A stretch of DNA of 64,000 bases, taken from NCBI GenBank assembly GCA_047967505.1, contig CM106538.1; one strand, given 5' to 3'. Both the position numbers and the translations under genes were made by a program. Under the pieces are notes generated by a model. That model did no database searches. It worked only from the letters and a program-made list of their open reading frames with translations, and was not told where the DNA came from. Positions 32,271-42,471 of this stretch are shown one piece after another; the stretch's first letter is position 1; each line of letters starts with the position of its first letter. This DNA comes from Dipteris shenzhenensis. Lineage: Eukaryota; Polypodiophyta; Polypodiopsida; Gleicheniales.

Positions 32271-32579
32271 CCCTTTGTTCTTTTTATTGATTTCTCTTGA
32301 TCTTGTTGAACCAATCGGGCTTTACTTTTGAATTGATTAAAGATCTGCGAAATAGTAATCTATTATAAATTAGAATATAAACTAATGTGAAGAAATACTA
32401 CAATGCTTAATATTGAAAACGTACCTCGTCTGATGTTGCCATATTTTATTGTTGGTTGTTCTTCAAATAAGTTTTTTGATAGATCCTGCATATTAGTTTG
32501 TATATCAAAAGTTTCTTTTCTCTTAAATGATGAATATTTAATAAAAGGATTTTCTATTGATTACTATTTTTTTAAAGTT

Positions 32580-34263
32580 CATGTAAGCATTGGAATGAAG
32601 TCAGATGGATTGATTTTATTTAAGATTCTTAAGTTCTTTCGAGTGGTGACTCGTGAAAGCATGACATATGTTAGTCCTGGTGCAAATGATTTTTGTATTA
32701 CTACAAGAGCCTTTCCTTTGAATGTGCATCCTTGTGACTTGTGTCCCGTAATTGCATATGCTAGTGTGATTGGAAAAGTTGTTTTGTGATACCATATTGA
32801 GTTTAATACCTTCCGTTTATGTTTTGATCGTCTTAGTGTGATTTTTTCATTTGTTGATAAGATCTTGGCATGAATTTAAAAAATGTTGTTTGTGTTATTA
32901 TCTATTTCTAGTGATATGACACTTGCAATAGCACCATTTGTAGCACCGATTGTGAGATCTATATTTTGTGTGATCATCACTTTCGCTCCTATTGCTATTT
33001 GTTGTATGGAGTGGAAATTTGAATCCATTATCCATTCTTTTAATTCTAAGATTTGATCTGCATTGGATGTTACAGTGACGCTTTTAATTTGATGCTCTTT
33101 GAATTTCTTATGAGCTCATTATAGTATCGTGTGTCTTTTTGATGGGTGCACAATATAGTTATGTCCTTGTCAATGAAATCGTTTGCTTCACTATCACTTA
33201 TGATTAAATTACCTAGGTAATACTGAATCTCTTCTACCGTTGGTTGTCTTATTCTAATTATGTTTAAGAATTCTATGTATGTTGGATCTTCTAGGTGACG
33301 TATTGATGTGTGAAGGAATGAAAAGGTTGCAGTTGTTCAGAAACCTGAGTTTCCAATATAGCATTTTCTACAGAATTCATTTTCTTACACCTTGCATTTG
33401 CATACTGGAGGTAACTGGGACATATCTCCGAATAAGAGCATCTTTTTATTTTCAAAAGGATGCAAGATTGTTTGCTTGCAAGTTTCGCACAGTTGTCTGA
33501 TTACTGTGTTTAATGTTTGGCATGTCATCATTGAGATCTCATCAATTATTATGATTTTTGCATTTTGCAATTCTATGTATCGTTCGTCTGACACTGGTAA
33601 GGAGGCACGAAACATATCGTGTGTCTTTGGTAGAGCAAACTGATGATGGACAGTAGTTGCTAATCGACTTAGTCTCATTGCAGCAGCTCCTGTTGTTGCT
33701 ACTAGAACAATCGATTTTCCTTGTTTTACATAATTATAAGTAATGTACTTGATCATAAATGTCTTTCCTGAACCAAGAGTACCACAAATGACATGAAGTC
33801 CTATGGGTGATCCATTTATCTTTTCGTAAATTTCTTGTTGTTCAGAAGAAAGAGTTGCATTTTCGAAATCCTTGAACTCGTTCATCATTTGAAGTAATTT
33901 TGTGCGTGTTGTGTTATGTATATTGGTATCTTCATGAAGGTCGGTTGAAGCCATGAAGGAGTTCTGAATAACACGTAATGGGCTTTTTTGGAGTATCATG
34001 TTTGTTAGTTGGTGGCGATTTTGATCTATTAGCAAGTGCACTTTGCAATATTGATCGATAAGAGTTTCCATGTCTTCTTTTGTTTTTACGAGGTCTCGGA
34101 TATGGCATTCTAAGAAGTAAGATTTTGTATGATTGTTTTCAGAAATGAGCTCATTCTCATTTCTAAAATTTACGTTCTTTAGTAGAAGGTTGTAAAAAAA
34201 TCCTTCAAAATGATGAGCAGGGTGGTAATCTGTGAAACGTACGATCCGTGTTGATGGATACAC
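32580..34263 (-). pseudogene. Helitron PIF1-type helicase, copy B
   Basis: The N-terminal piece (33385-34263) has Walker A HVICGTLGSGKTFMIKYITY, VLVATTGAAAMRLSRLATTV, Walker B KIIIIDEISMM and KKMLLFGDMSQLPPVCK. The remainder, read through breaks, has QIAIGAKVMITQNIDLTIGA followed by TNGAIASVISLE, and FPITLAYAITGHKSQGCTFK with LTYVMLSRVTTRKNLRILNK near 32640-32790. All seven-motif helicase landmarks that I can judge are present. A stop occurs around 32878 and a shift between 33385 and 33280, so it is not translatable as a whole. It lies directly downstream of the Rep region. Confidence 0.83.
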
Positions 34264-34329
34264 ATAATTTTTTAAAGAATCTACGATAGTTATGTTATCT
34301 TTGTTTTTTTTCTTTGACTTTTGGACATT

Positions 34330-34731
34330 TTATTTTTTCCAAAATTCATAGAAGGTCAAGTTCTCCATGACACTTGGACGACCGCAATATGTATCTATAG
34401 GATGCATTACAGAAACACAATGTTCACGAAGGTATTTTTGGCGCATAGATGGGGGAGAGGAGTCAATGAAATGTACAGATTCGCTTCTTTGAATGGTCGA
34501 TATTTGTAAGCATGAGAATGCTGCCTCTGTTGGAGATGTTGGCTTTGAAAGAATGTATGCAGATATCATTTTTAATTTAATTGGATCTAGATTATCTAGT
34601 CCTAGAAGTTTCGCATCACTAGGATTCAAGTTCATGTGTCCCATGGGTTCGGTTTTCATAGCATATTTTAGAAGGTAATATGAGAGGCCTGTGTTTGTTA
34701 TTTTTCGAATATTCATATGTGCTTGCCACAA
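34330..34731 (-). pseudogene. Rep C-terminal part with tyrosine motif, copy B
   Basis: The minus frame begins MWQAHMNIRKITNTGLSYYL followed by LKYAMKTEPMG. The Tyr-Tyr-Leu-Leu-Lys-Tyr segment corresponds to the Y2 active site of Helitron Rep (Tyr-Leu-x-Lys-Tyr). The rest (DAKLLGLDNLDPIKLKMISA, SVHFIDSSPPSMRQKYLREH) is the region joining Rep to the helicase. It ends with a stop before KK, about 65 bp ahead of the helicase piece. Confidence 0.7.
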
Positions 34732-34970
34732 GAGTAATATTCCTGCATGGTATGGAATGACATTACGATGTTCTAGTGATGGACAGAAGTAGATCCATCT
34801 TTGTGTGAGAGTATCTATAGTAGGTTTAGTATCTAAATGTATTGGATATGGAAATCCGTATTTGCATTTGTGGTTTGTGGTTGAGTCAAATAGATTGCAT
34901 GTTGGCCTACATGTGTGGATTGTTTTCTCTTTACCATATAGTTAAGCTTTCTTTGAATTGAATTCTCTGG

Positions 34971-35348
34971 CTAGTTATTAAAATCATTCATGTAAGGGAT
35001 ATGTGCATCTATCTGGTTTGATACAATATCTATGTCTTGTGCATCTATCCATAGCATCATGTGTGCAAGCATAGATCCTCTATTTTGTACCTCATATCTT
35101 ATGATGTGATGGTTGACTCTACCTAGTAGGCCCTTATCGCACAGAATATATCTTGCTAAGAATTGTTGCAATCTAACATGGAAGAGCACTGCGCATTCAA
35201 CTGGACAATCTCTCCATGTGAAGTTTTTATTGAATTGTTTAGCAATGGTTTCTATTTGATCAATTTCACACCATCTTGTGGTTGATACCTCATCTACAGT
35301 AAGTGTAAGGAATATATTGGGAAGGCCCCATATGTCAACCATTGCCAT
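34971..35348 (-). pseudogene. Rep HUH region with altered active site, copy B
   Basis: The frame reads MVDIWGLPNIFLTLTVDEVS, FTWRDCPVECAVLFHVRLQQ and HHIIRYEVQNRGSMLAHMML then Trp. Helitrons usually have RGSPHAHMLLW at this place; here the Pro-His pair is Met-Leu, so the first HUH histidine is missing. The upstream join (around 35373-35375) has TGA where copy A has TGG. Confidence 0.75.
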
Positions 35349-35399
35349 TAGATCTTTTAAGTTTCTACGGTGTCATGAAGGAGATCCAGGAATAGAATT

Positions 35400-36649
35400 T
35401 GGTATTTGAAACTTAAGAATACGTCTAATTATTTCTTGTTCAGATATTCTTGGATCTTTCATCTTTGTTGGCCAATATCTCTTTGTAATACTGTAGTTTG
35501 AGTAGAGTTTACTATTAAAATAGATTGACGTATTTAGTACATCAATAACAAGTATGGTTTGTAAAGAGTGAACACGGAGAACAATTTTGATATTCTCATT
35601 TTTAAATATACATTGAAGAACATCTTGCCGTCATGAGCACCATATCCGAAAGGATAGAGGAATGGGAATAATGCATACTCTGTTGTTAATTCGTCACATT
35701 GTGACAGACCTTCCATAGATGTTATGAGCTGACGCTCAATAATTCTTGTTGAATCATGAAGTACAATTGTCCCGAATTCATGTGATGTATTTTTTTTAAA
35801 TTGATGAGTTGTAGGTAGCATGTTGATTTGTTCTAGTAATGACAAGTAGTTGTCCTCACGTGCAATTTTCATAAGATCGAATGGTGAGTCAGCAGAGTGT
35901 CTTTCAAGAATATCAGAAATAACTTCTAAAGAAAGAACACTTACTCCTAGTTTTGGATACGGTCGTTCATACATTGTTAAGTATTTTTTAAATATGGGGT
36001 TTATTCTAGAGTTAAACGCTAGAACGTGTTTTGTTGTTGATAGTAAGTTTGTTGAGTTACTACAGAATCTTTGTTGGCGATTCCAACATATTAGTGGATT
36101 ATCCAACATCGATATCCTTTGTAGTATACCTGTTGCTAAAGGTGTAATACCTTTAGAAACGTTTAGGGATATATCGATTATAGAAAGCATTTGCATTTGA
36201 AATATGTCCGCACCTAATACATTCTGTAAATAGTCTGGATCATAGGGAACCGAGTACAACTTTCTGAATGGACTATCTATGCATGCTTTACAAGCCATTT
36301 TTAATCTATGTCCTAGGCCATTTTCTACATGCAAACTTATGAACGTATTGGATAAGTCATATGGTGTTATACTTGATTCTAGTAGTGATATTACTGATTT
36401 TAACTTTGTAAAAGAACATGTGTTAAATTCTATTCTACCACAATATATACAATATTGCATCTTTGAAATATATTGAGAAGTGATTTGGTTCCATTCTTTT
36501 AGAAAATCATTGATGAATAACCATGAGGAAAAACTTGGTTGTAAGCATCTTTTCTTGTTTTCTATGCTAATGTAGGAAGCACGTTCTCTCCTTTCAATAA
36601 GAGACCTTTTCATATTTGTAAAGTAAATTATATGTTGAAGTAGAAGCAC
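35400..36649 (-). pseudogene. Helitron N-terminal region, copy B
   Basis: A 371-residue open frame (35534-36649) starts after an ATG-rich leader and contains CIYCGRIEFNTCSFTKLKSV and KMACKACIDSPFRKLY (a likely Cys-based zinc finger). The segment LQNVLGADIFQMQMLSIIDI follows, then TMYERPYPKLGVSVLSLEVI and YALFPFLYPFGYGAHDGKMF. It ends at TAA (35534-35536) after LLLMY. Copy A has CAA at the same place, so the stop is a C-to-T change. About 1 bp is missing near 35460 relative to copy A. The first ATG may not be the native start. Confidence 0.75.
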
Positions 36650-36920
36650 CTACTTTATTTTCCCATTGTGGATGAGAGCATTAAAAATTACTTGAAATTC
36701 ACCAATTCGAATAATCTACAAACAAAATTTCAAGGTTATTAACACTTTATTATTTTCACTCAAAATTTATAACGTCTCTAGTTTATGTTGATACTAATTT
36801 GAATATAGCATATGGGAATTTGAATGTAGCATATAGCATTTCGAATATAGAACATGGTAAATAGATCTTTCTTTTTGCACATAGGAGTTTGTGTTTAGCA
36901 TATATTTTTTTGCATATATT
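36650..36920. other. AT-rich sequence with short TAGCATAT-type repeats
   Basis: Repeated short words such as TAGCATATAGC and GGGAATTTGAATGTAGCATA are present. No gene is seen. The upper end of Helitron copy B may lie here. Confidence 0.35.
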
Positions 36921-37228
36921 TGTAGCTATTTGAATTTGGGATATAGCAGTTTTCATTTATCACTTTGTATATATTTGGTAGCAATTTGAATTTGAGAAAT
37001 AGCACTCTAAATTTCGTACATATCATTTTGCATTTAGAATTAGCACTTAGCATTGATCAACTAGCATTTTTGTGTTTAGCAAATAGCACTTTGTATCCAA
37101 CACATAAACAAATAAACTTAACCACACATTCGTGTGGGGGGAGAGTCGGCACATTTCCTCTCCAAAAATTATAAGACCAAGGAACGTGCCCTTCCTTGGG
37201 TTCATATGATTTTGTATTTTGCACATAG
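36921..37228 (+). repeat. 308-bp direct repeat, first copy
   Basis: Nearly identical to 37818-38124. It starts TGTAGCTATTTGAAT and ends TTTTGCACATAG. It includes CACACATTCGTGTGGGGGGA and AAGGAACGTGCCCTTCCTTG. It could be an LTR of a small LTR element or one arm of a segmental duplication. Confidence 0.9.
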
Positions 37229-37364
37229 CATTTTGCATATAGTATGTAGCAATTTGAGTTTGGGATATAGAACATAGCACTTTGCATTTTGCACATCGTA
37301 CTTTGTTTTTAGAAATGTATGATTTTGTATTTTGTACATAGTATTTTGCATTTTTGAAAATTTA

Positions 37365-37824
37365 ATGGATCAATTCTGTAGTACAAAAAACTTTGAGGTT
37401 GTTGGCAATCACCCATGCATAGCAGCTCAAATTGCAAGCATCAATAGCATGGCCATTGAAGCAACAAGGACGAGCTAGAAGAACGTCAAGCTAATGCCAA
37501 TTGAAAACTCTGAATCATCAAGCTACCTCTACAAGGTTTTCAAGCGCAAGTACCTTTAGGAGCAACTTGGCGCACAAGAGCTAATTGACTACTCGAAGCT
37601 ACATCAGCTTGAAGAGATCAAGAACACTCAATGCACAGATTGGAGCTCCCCCACTGTGCAGACTGAAACCGATGGAGGACTGGTGCTAGCAGAGGAAGGT
37701 GAGCTAGCCAAAAGCTGCAGACAAGAGTGGCTCCTAAACGTTCTATCACCGAATCTCTTCAGCCAAGAAAGTGATAGTGATTCTAACTCAAAGGACGGGG
37801 AACTTAAGCCAAACATTTGTAGCT
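37365..37824 (+). pseudogene. recurring gene fragment, copy 2 (longer)
   Basis: One frame of about 153 codons runs from an ATG at 37365. It reads MDQFCSTKNFEVVGNHPCIA, then SSSYLYKVFKRKYL, IDYSKLHQLEEIKNTQCTDW and LLNVLSPNLFSQESDSDSNS, ending PNICS. In-frame TAGs at 37476-37478 and 37557-37559 can each be explained by CAG to TAG. The last 79 residues match copy 1 at 21147-21385. No introns are visible, so it may be a retroposed copy or a captured exon. It lies between two 308-bp direct repeats. The parent gene is unrecognised. Confidence 0.55.
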
Positions 37825-38124
37825 ATTTGAATATGGGATATAGCAGTTTTCATTTATCACTTTGTATATATTTGGTAGCAATTTGAATTTGAGAAATAGC
37901 ACTCTCAATTTCATACATATCATTTGGATTTAGAATTAGCACTTAGCATTGATCAACTAGCATTTTTGTGTTTAGGAAATAGCACTTTGTATCCAACACA
38001 TAAACAAATAAACTTAACCACACATTCGTGTGGGGGGAGAGTCGGCACATTTCCTCTCCAAAAATTATAAGACCAAGGAACGTGCCCTTCCTTGGGTTCA
38101 TATGATTTTGCATTTTGCACATAG
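37818..38124 (+). repeat. 308-bp direct repeat, second copy
   Basis: Same sequence as 36921-37228 with few differences. Its first bases (ATTTGTAGC) are shared with the end of the gene fragment. Confidence 0.9.
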
Positions 38125-38413
38125 AGAAACCATGAGCAAGAATAAACTTGTATGATGAAGCTCCCAAAGCTTAGTTAGGGATTGTGTTGGCATAGCCCTT
38201 GGCCAAGCTCTAGGGCTCCTTTTTTTGTATTTGTTCAGGGCAATCTTCCCCTTCATGTGAAGCTAATAAGGATGCCATTTTAGTATCATTGATTATGCTC
38301 TTGTTGAAATTATTGATTATTAATAACTACCAAGTATGTATGTTCAAACTATTGATATACAATGATCATGTGTAGCATCATAAGTTTAAGCTCTTATGAA
38401 ACAAAGAATTTTT
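38125..38413. other. unassigned sequence
   Basis: No feature is recognised before the foldback element. Confidence 0.3.
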
Positions 38414-38766
38414 CAACAAAAACTTTTTAAATATGTAGAATTTTGACATTATAACATAAGAAATGTTTGTTCATATCACACCGATCGTTTTAACTACAAA
38501 CATGACCATATTTGGAGTCATATTGACCAAGTTATGGCCAAAATAAGACTGGTTGTTCAAGCTCCCTAAGCATGGTGAGGGGCTGCGCTAGCGCAGCCCC
38601 TCAAGTGCTTGGGGGGCTTGGGCAACCGGTCTTATTTTGGCCATAACTTGGTCAATATGACTCCAACTGTGGTCATGTTTGAAGTCAAAACGATCGGTGT
38701 GATATGAACAAAGCCATTTCTTGTGTAAAAGTGTCAAAATTCTATATAATTAAATAGTTTTGGTTT
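38414..38766. repeat. foldback element with long inverted repeats
   Basis: The arms of about 175 bp are inverted copies of each other and meet at a perfect 22-bp palindrome (GGGGCTGCGCTA ... at 38579-38600). Both arms contain GTTATGGCCAAAATAAGAC and ATATCACACCGATCG. No coding sequence is present. It resembles a foldback MITE or a head-to-head duplication. Confidence 0.88.
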
Positions 38767-39955
38767 AACTTTTCTATTGAACACTTACAATTGGCAGTTT
38801 TGAACTAGAACTAGGAGGCCTTATTGGCATAAAGGCCTTCGAAAAGAGTATCTTTGTAATTGTCTTGTGAAATGATTTAGAGATCCCAAAGAGCTAGGTG
38901 GGGCTAGGACACCTTGTTGGCATAAAGGTTTTCATTGGCCTTAAGAGACCCAAATAGTATCTTCATAATTTTCTTGTGACATGATTTGAGGATTACGTAT
39001 ATTGCCATCAACAATTGTGATTAAAGATACATGAAAGGTCTTCAAGATTAGGATCTATTGCATTATTGGTGTGCGTGCCTTGGTTGTAGTGCTTGCATGG
39101 GATGCAAGTTTGGAATGCTTGCCTTTAAATATGCAATGCTTTTTATGCATGACCAAAAAGATGCTTTGAAGGCATGCTTCTAATTAGTCATTGCATTGGT
39201 TTGAAGATCAATAATTTGAAGGTTTTCTTTAGAATGCAAATTCGAAATGATTATCTTCAACTAAAAAAATGAATCCTTCTAATCATTACATTGCTTTGAA
39301 GATGTCCTTGCTTCCAATTAGTCAAATGCTTCCAATCACTACATTCCTTCAAAGATTAATGCATGTTTAGAATACTTTGAATATGCAACCACACAAGAAT
39401 CTATCGTTTGAAACCCTTACCCTCTTTTCTTGAGCTCTCACACTCCTCTAAATGCATGTCCTAGAACCTTGCCAACTAAGCTTACTTCTTATAAGTGATC
39501 ACGAATCAAGGGTTGTGTTATAAGTGTTGCTCAACATATGTGAGTCTTATATCATGTAAAGTCCCCCAAGAGTTGTGTTATATAATGTTCTAAAAAAGGA
39601 CCAAAAAAATCAAGTCCCTCGAGCTCAGCATAAGAAAAGATCGCAAAAAAATGAAAAAGCTCGCAATCAAATCTCAAAAAAAATAAACACTCCTCTATTT
39701 GTATGAGCTGTTCTCTAGGTCTCTGGGCCTCATGTGTATGTATCTGTAATTTTTATGTTTAGGGGGTAAAAATGTGTATTTCCCTACACCCCTCCCTCTC
39801 CCACCCTAGACATGTCAAGGCCCTCTAGCTTAAATTCAAGATTGAGAAAAAGTAAAAAGTCCCCCAACGCCTAATGTATAACCTTATGCCTCCTCTCAAA
39901 ACCCCCCCCTATTGTACACTCAGGTGATATCATAAGTTTCCCCTTGTGAATCCCC
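38767..39955. other. unassigned AT-rich sequence
   Basis: Around 39090-39400 there are short words repeated with variation (AATGCTT, GAAGATT, ATTAGTCA), giving a low-complexity look. No gene is recognised. Confidence 0.35.
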
Positions 39956-40369
39956 GGGGGAATTAGGCAAGTAAAACTCATTGCCACTTAACCATAATAT
40001 GAAGGGTATAAGTGTTATCCACACACTTGGTGATGTTACCTCATATCACTCTACCATGATTCAATAAAAAATTGATAGTATGGCCTCCCCATGGTATGCA
40101 TATTATATTGCATGGGCTTACCATTCTTGTAAGTAGAGATAGGTCTCTTATACTCAAAAAATGATGAAATATGCCTTGATGGAAGCCGACCTACTTACAA
40201 GAATGGTAAGCCCATGCAATATAATATGCATACCATGGGGAGGCCATACTATCAATTTTTTATTGAATCATGGTAGAGTGATATGAGGTAACATCACTGT
40301 GTGTGGATAACCCTTATACCCTCCTTATTATGGTGAAGTGGAAATGAGTTTTACTTGTCTAATTCCCCC
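39956..40369. repeat. foldback element (MITE-like), 414 bp
   Basis: Arms 39956-40136 and 40191-40369 are near-perfect inverted copies around a 54-bp loop. The ends are GGGGGAATTAGGCAAGTAAA and its inverse. No coding capacity. I could not settle a target duplication. Confidence 0.9.
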
Positions 40370-40756
40370 ATCCATTATCACATGTTATTGTGCCAAAATG
40401 TTTCATCATGATCTTACTATGTCATCTATGGAACAAGTACAGTTTTTGACATAAATATAGTGTCTCAAAAGATTCAACAATTAAGCCTTAATGGACCATT
40501 TTAAGCACATGTCTTTGTGTAAACATGATAAAAAACATGTGTCATTATAGGCCTTGTGCTATATCATATGTCTCCTTATGGACCTTGTGATTTATTATCA
40601 ATTCATACTAGGTCATATCTTAATAGTATCAATCAAGACCATATCAAGTAGACATGGAATATTACATGATTTTATCTAGTATGTGTATATTTTTTATGCT
40701 TTAATGGAACATTTTATGCTCTTCTCATTGTGCATGTACCTCATTATCACAATAAA
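40370..40756. other. unassigned AT-rich sequence
   Basis: Nothing recognised beyond repeated TCATATCT-like words. Confidence 0.3.
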
Positions 40757-40806
40757 ACACACACACGTGTGCGTGCGTGCATGTGTATGCATGCGTGCGT
40801 GCGTGC

Positions 40807-40874
<68 letters not shown>
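40757..40874. repeat. compound microsatellite (CA)(GCGT)(GC)(GT)(GA)
   Basis: Successive runs of CA, GCGT, GC, GT and GA without other sequence between them. Frames through it encode only simple repeats. Confidence 0.96.
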
Positions 40875-40875
<1 letters not shown>

Positions 40876-41750
40876 GGTTGTGCAAGGAATTTTGTACGAG
40901 ACTGTCTTCAAGGGTGAGAGTTGCATCATTCCTCCTCTTTTTTCTCTTTGTAATTTGATGGACTTCCCCTAGTCCTCAACATAGCCAAACAAAAGAGTAA
41001 GAAATGTGCAAAGTATGTGACCTACTACTACAACAACTAGCACTTTCAATAGAAGGACCTCAATCGTGGAGGTAGCTGTGTGCCTTCCTAATGGCAATGA
41101 GAAAACAATACAAAAAGAGTATATGACCTAGAGGAATAGGCAAATTTAGCACAGGCCATGATTAGGCAAGTATAGCTCAACTCATGACCTGTGTGCCTTC
41201 CTAATGGCTACAACTATCAAATTTGAATAGATAAGGAAAATAATTGGGACGTGACTCCCTTTCTACTTCAACAAACAAAGAATATGTAACAAACAATTGA
41301 TGCCAAGACAAAGACATATACAACTATCATGGCACATATGTCACCTACAAACTAGCAAAATACATTAGGAAACATCGAGAAAACAAAAGTAGCCAAAGCA
41401 ATGACCTATGTAGTAATGTGATTTAGCACTATGTTACAAGAATACAAAGGCTCGCAACTTAGAACAACTATTTAAAATGCAAAGCACAAGCTCAACGATG
41501 GTCATGCAAAGCCTGGTGAAACCAAACGTAATTGATGCAAGAAGTGCAAAGCAATAAGCAAACTAACTTCTACAGTAGCTAAGCAGCTTCAATGTGTAGC
41601 CTCTTCTTCCTCGACAAGCTTCATTATCCTCCTATAGTTCTCCATCATTGCATTACTCTCATTTATTCATAGACCTAGCCTCATGGATAAATCCCCATGA
41701 TGGATAAAATAGGTTTGGGTGCCATGTGTCAAAATTAACACATAAACCAC
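40875..41750. other. unassigned sequence
   Basis: No gene is recognised. The word TGTGTGCCTTCCTAATGGC occurs at about 41076 and 41189. Confidence 0.3.
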
Positions 41751-42471
41751 ACAATTAGCATGTCACATCATCATAGCTACCACATCAGTCAGTCCACATC
41801 AGTAGCCACGTTAGTATGCCATGCCATTTACCAGATCATCATGTGCCACCGAAGCACACAAGCACACTTTTGTAAGCAACTTGTGAACACATAATGCCAC
41901 ATCATCATGTAGTGCCACATTATCATTTTGACCACCCCTTGGAAAAATTTGGACACAATTTTGAAATGATCATAACTTTTGTTCCTTAAGCAATAGTGCA
42001 AAAAGAAAAAATGCTCAGTAAATCATGCTTTATTCCTTGAGCACATGAGATCTAGATTTTGACTTTTTCACAATTTAAAATAATTCGATACTCATCATCA
42101 AACTAGATTCTAATCCATTGTAGCCTCAGATACACAATTCGCATGCCACATCAAAGCCACGTTATCATGCCATGTTATTTAGCATATCACTATGTGCCAC
42201 CTAAGCACACAAGCACACTTTTGTAAGCAACATGTGAACATGTAATGCACATCATCACATAGTGCCACATCATCATTTTGACTACTCCTTGGACAAAGTT
42301 GGGCACAATTTTGAAATGAACATAATCTTTAATCCTTAAGCACTAGTATGAAAAACAAAAATGTTGGATAGATCATGATGTATGCCTTGAGCACATGAGA
42401 TCTAAATTTTGACTTCTTCATAGTTCAAAATCATTCCATACTCATCATCAGACCACGTCCTAATACATTTC
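41751..42471. repeat. diverged two-copy tandem repeat, about 340-370 bp per unit
   Basis: Units 41751-42121 and 42134-42471 share CACACAAGCACACTTTTGTA, TTTGGACAC/TTGGGCAC AATTTTGAAATGA and TTGAGCACATGAGATCTA. No coding sequence. Confidence 0.85.

Larger units (their letters stand above)
30857..36649 (-). mobile_element. Helitron/Helentron-like element, full-layout copy B
   Basis: On minus the order is a Cys-containing N-terminal region and Rep (36649 to 34330), a PIF1-type helicase (34263 to 32580), a C-terminal extension (about 32270 to 31875), a GIY-YIG nuclease frame (31740 to 31280) and an AT-rich tail (31317 to 30857). Several stops and shifts break Rep. The tail ends inside the Rep frame of copy A, which marks one terminus at about 30857. 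The other terminus, above 36649, was not located. Confidence 0.8.

Noticed and set aside
36921-38124. A firm call of a small LTR retrotransposon
   Set aside because: The repeat ends are TG...TAG rather than TG...CA at the shared limit, no target duplication was found and no primer-binding site follows the first repeat. I kept it as a direct repeat.
39950-40375. ATCC target duplication for the 414-bp foldback
   Set aside because: It would require two extra C at one end only, so the boundary is not symmetrical.
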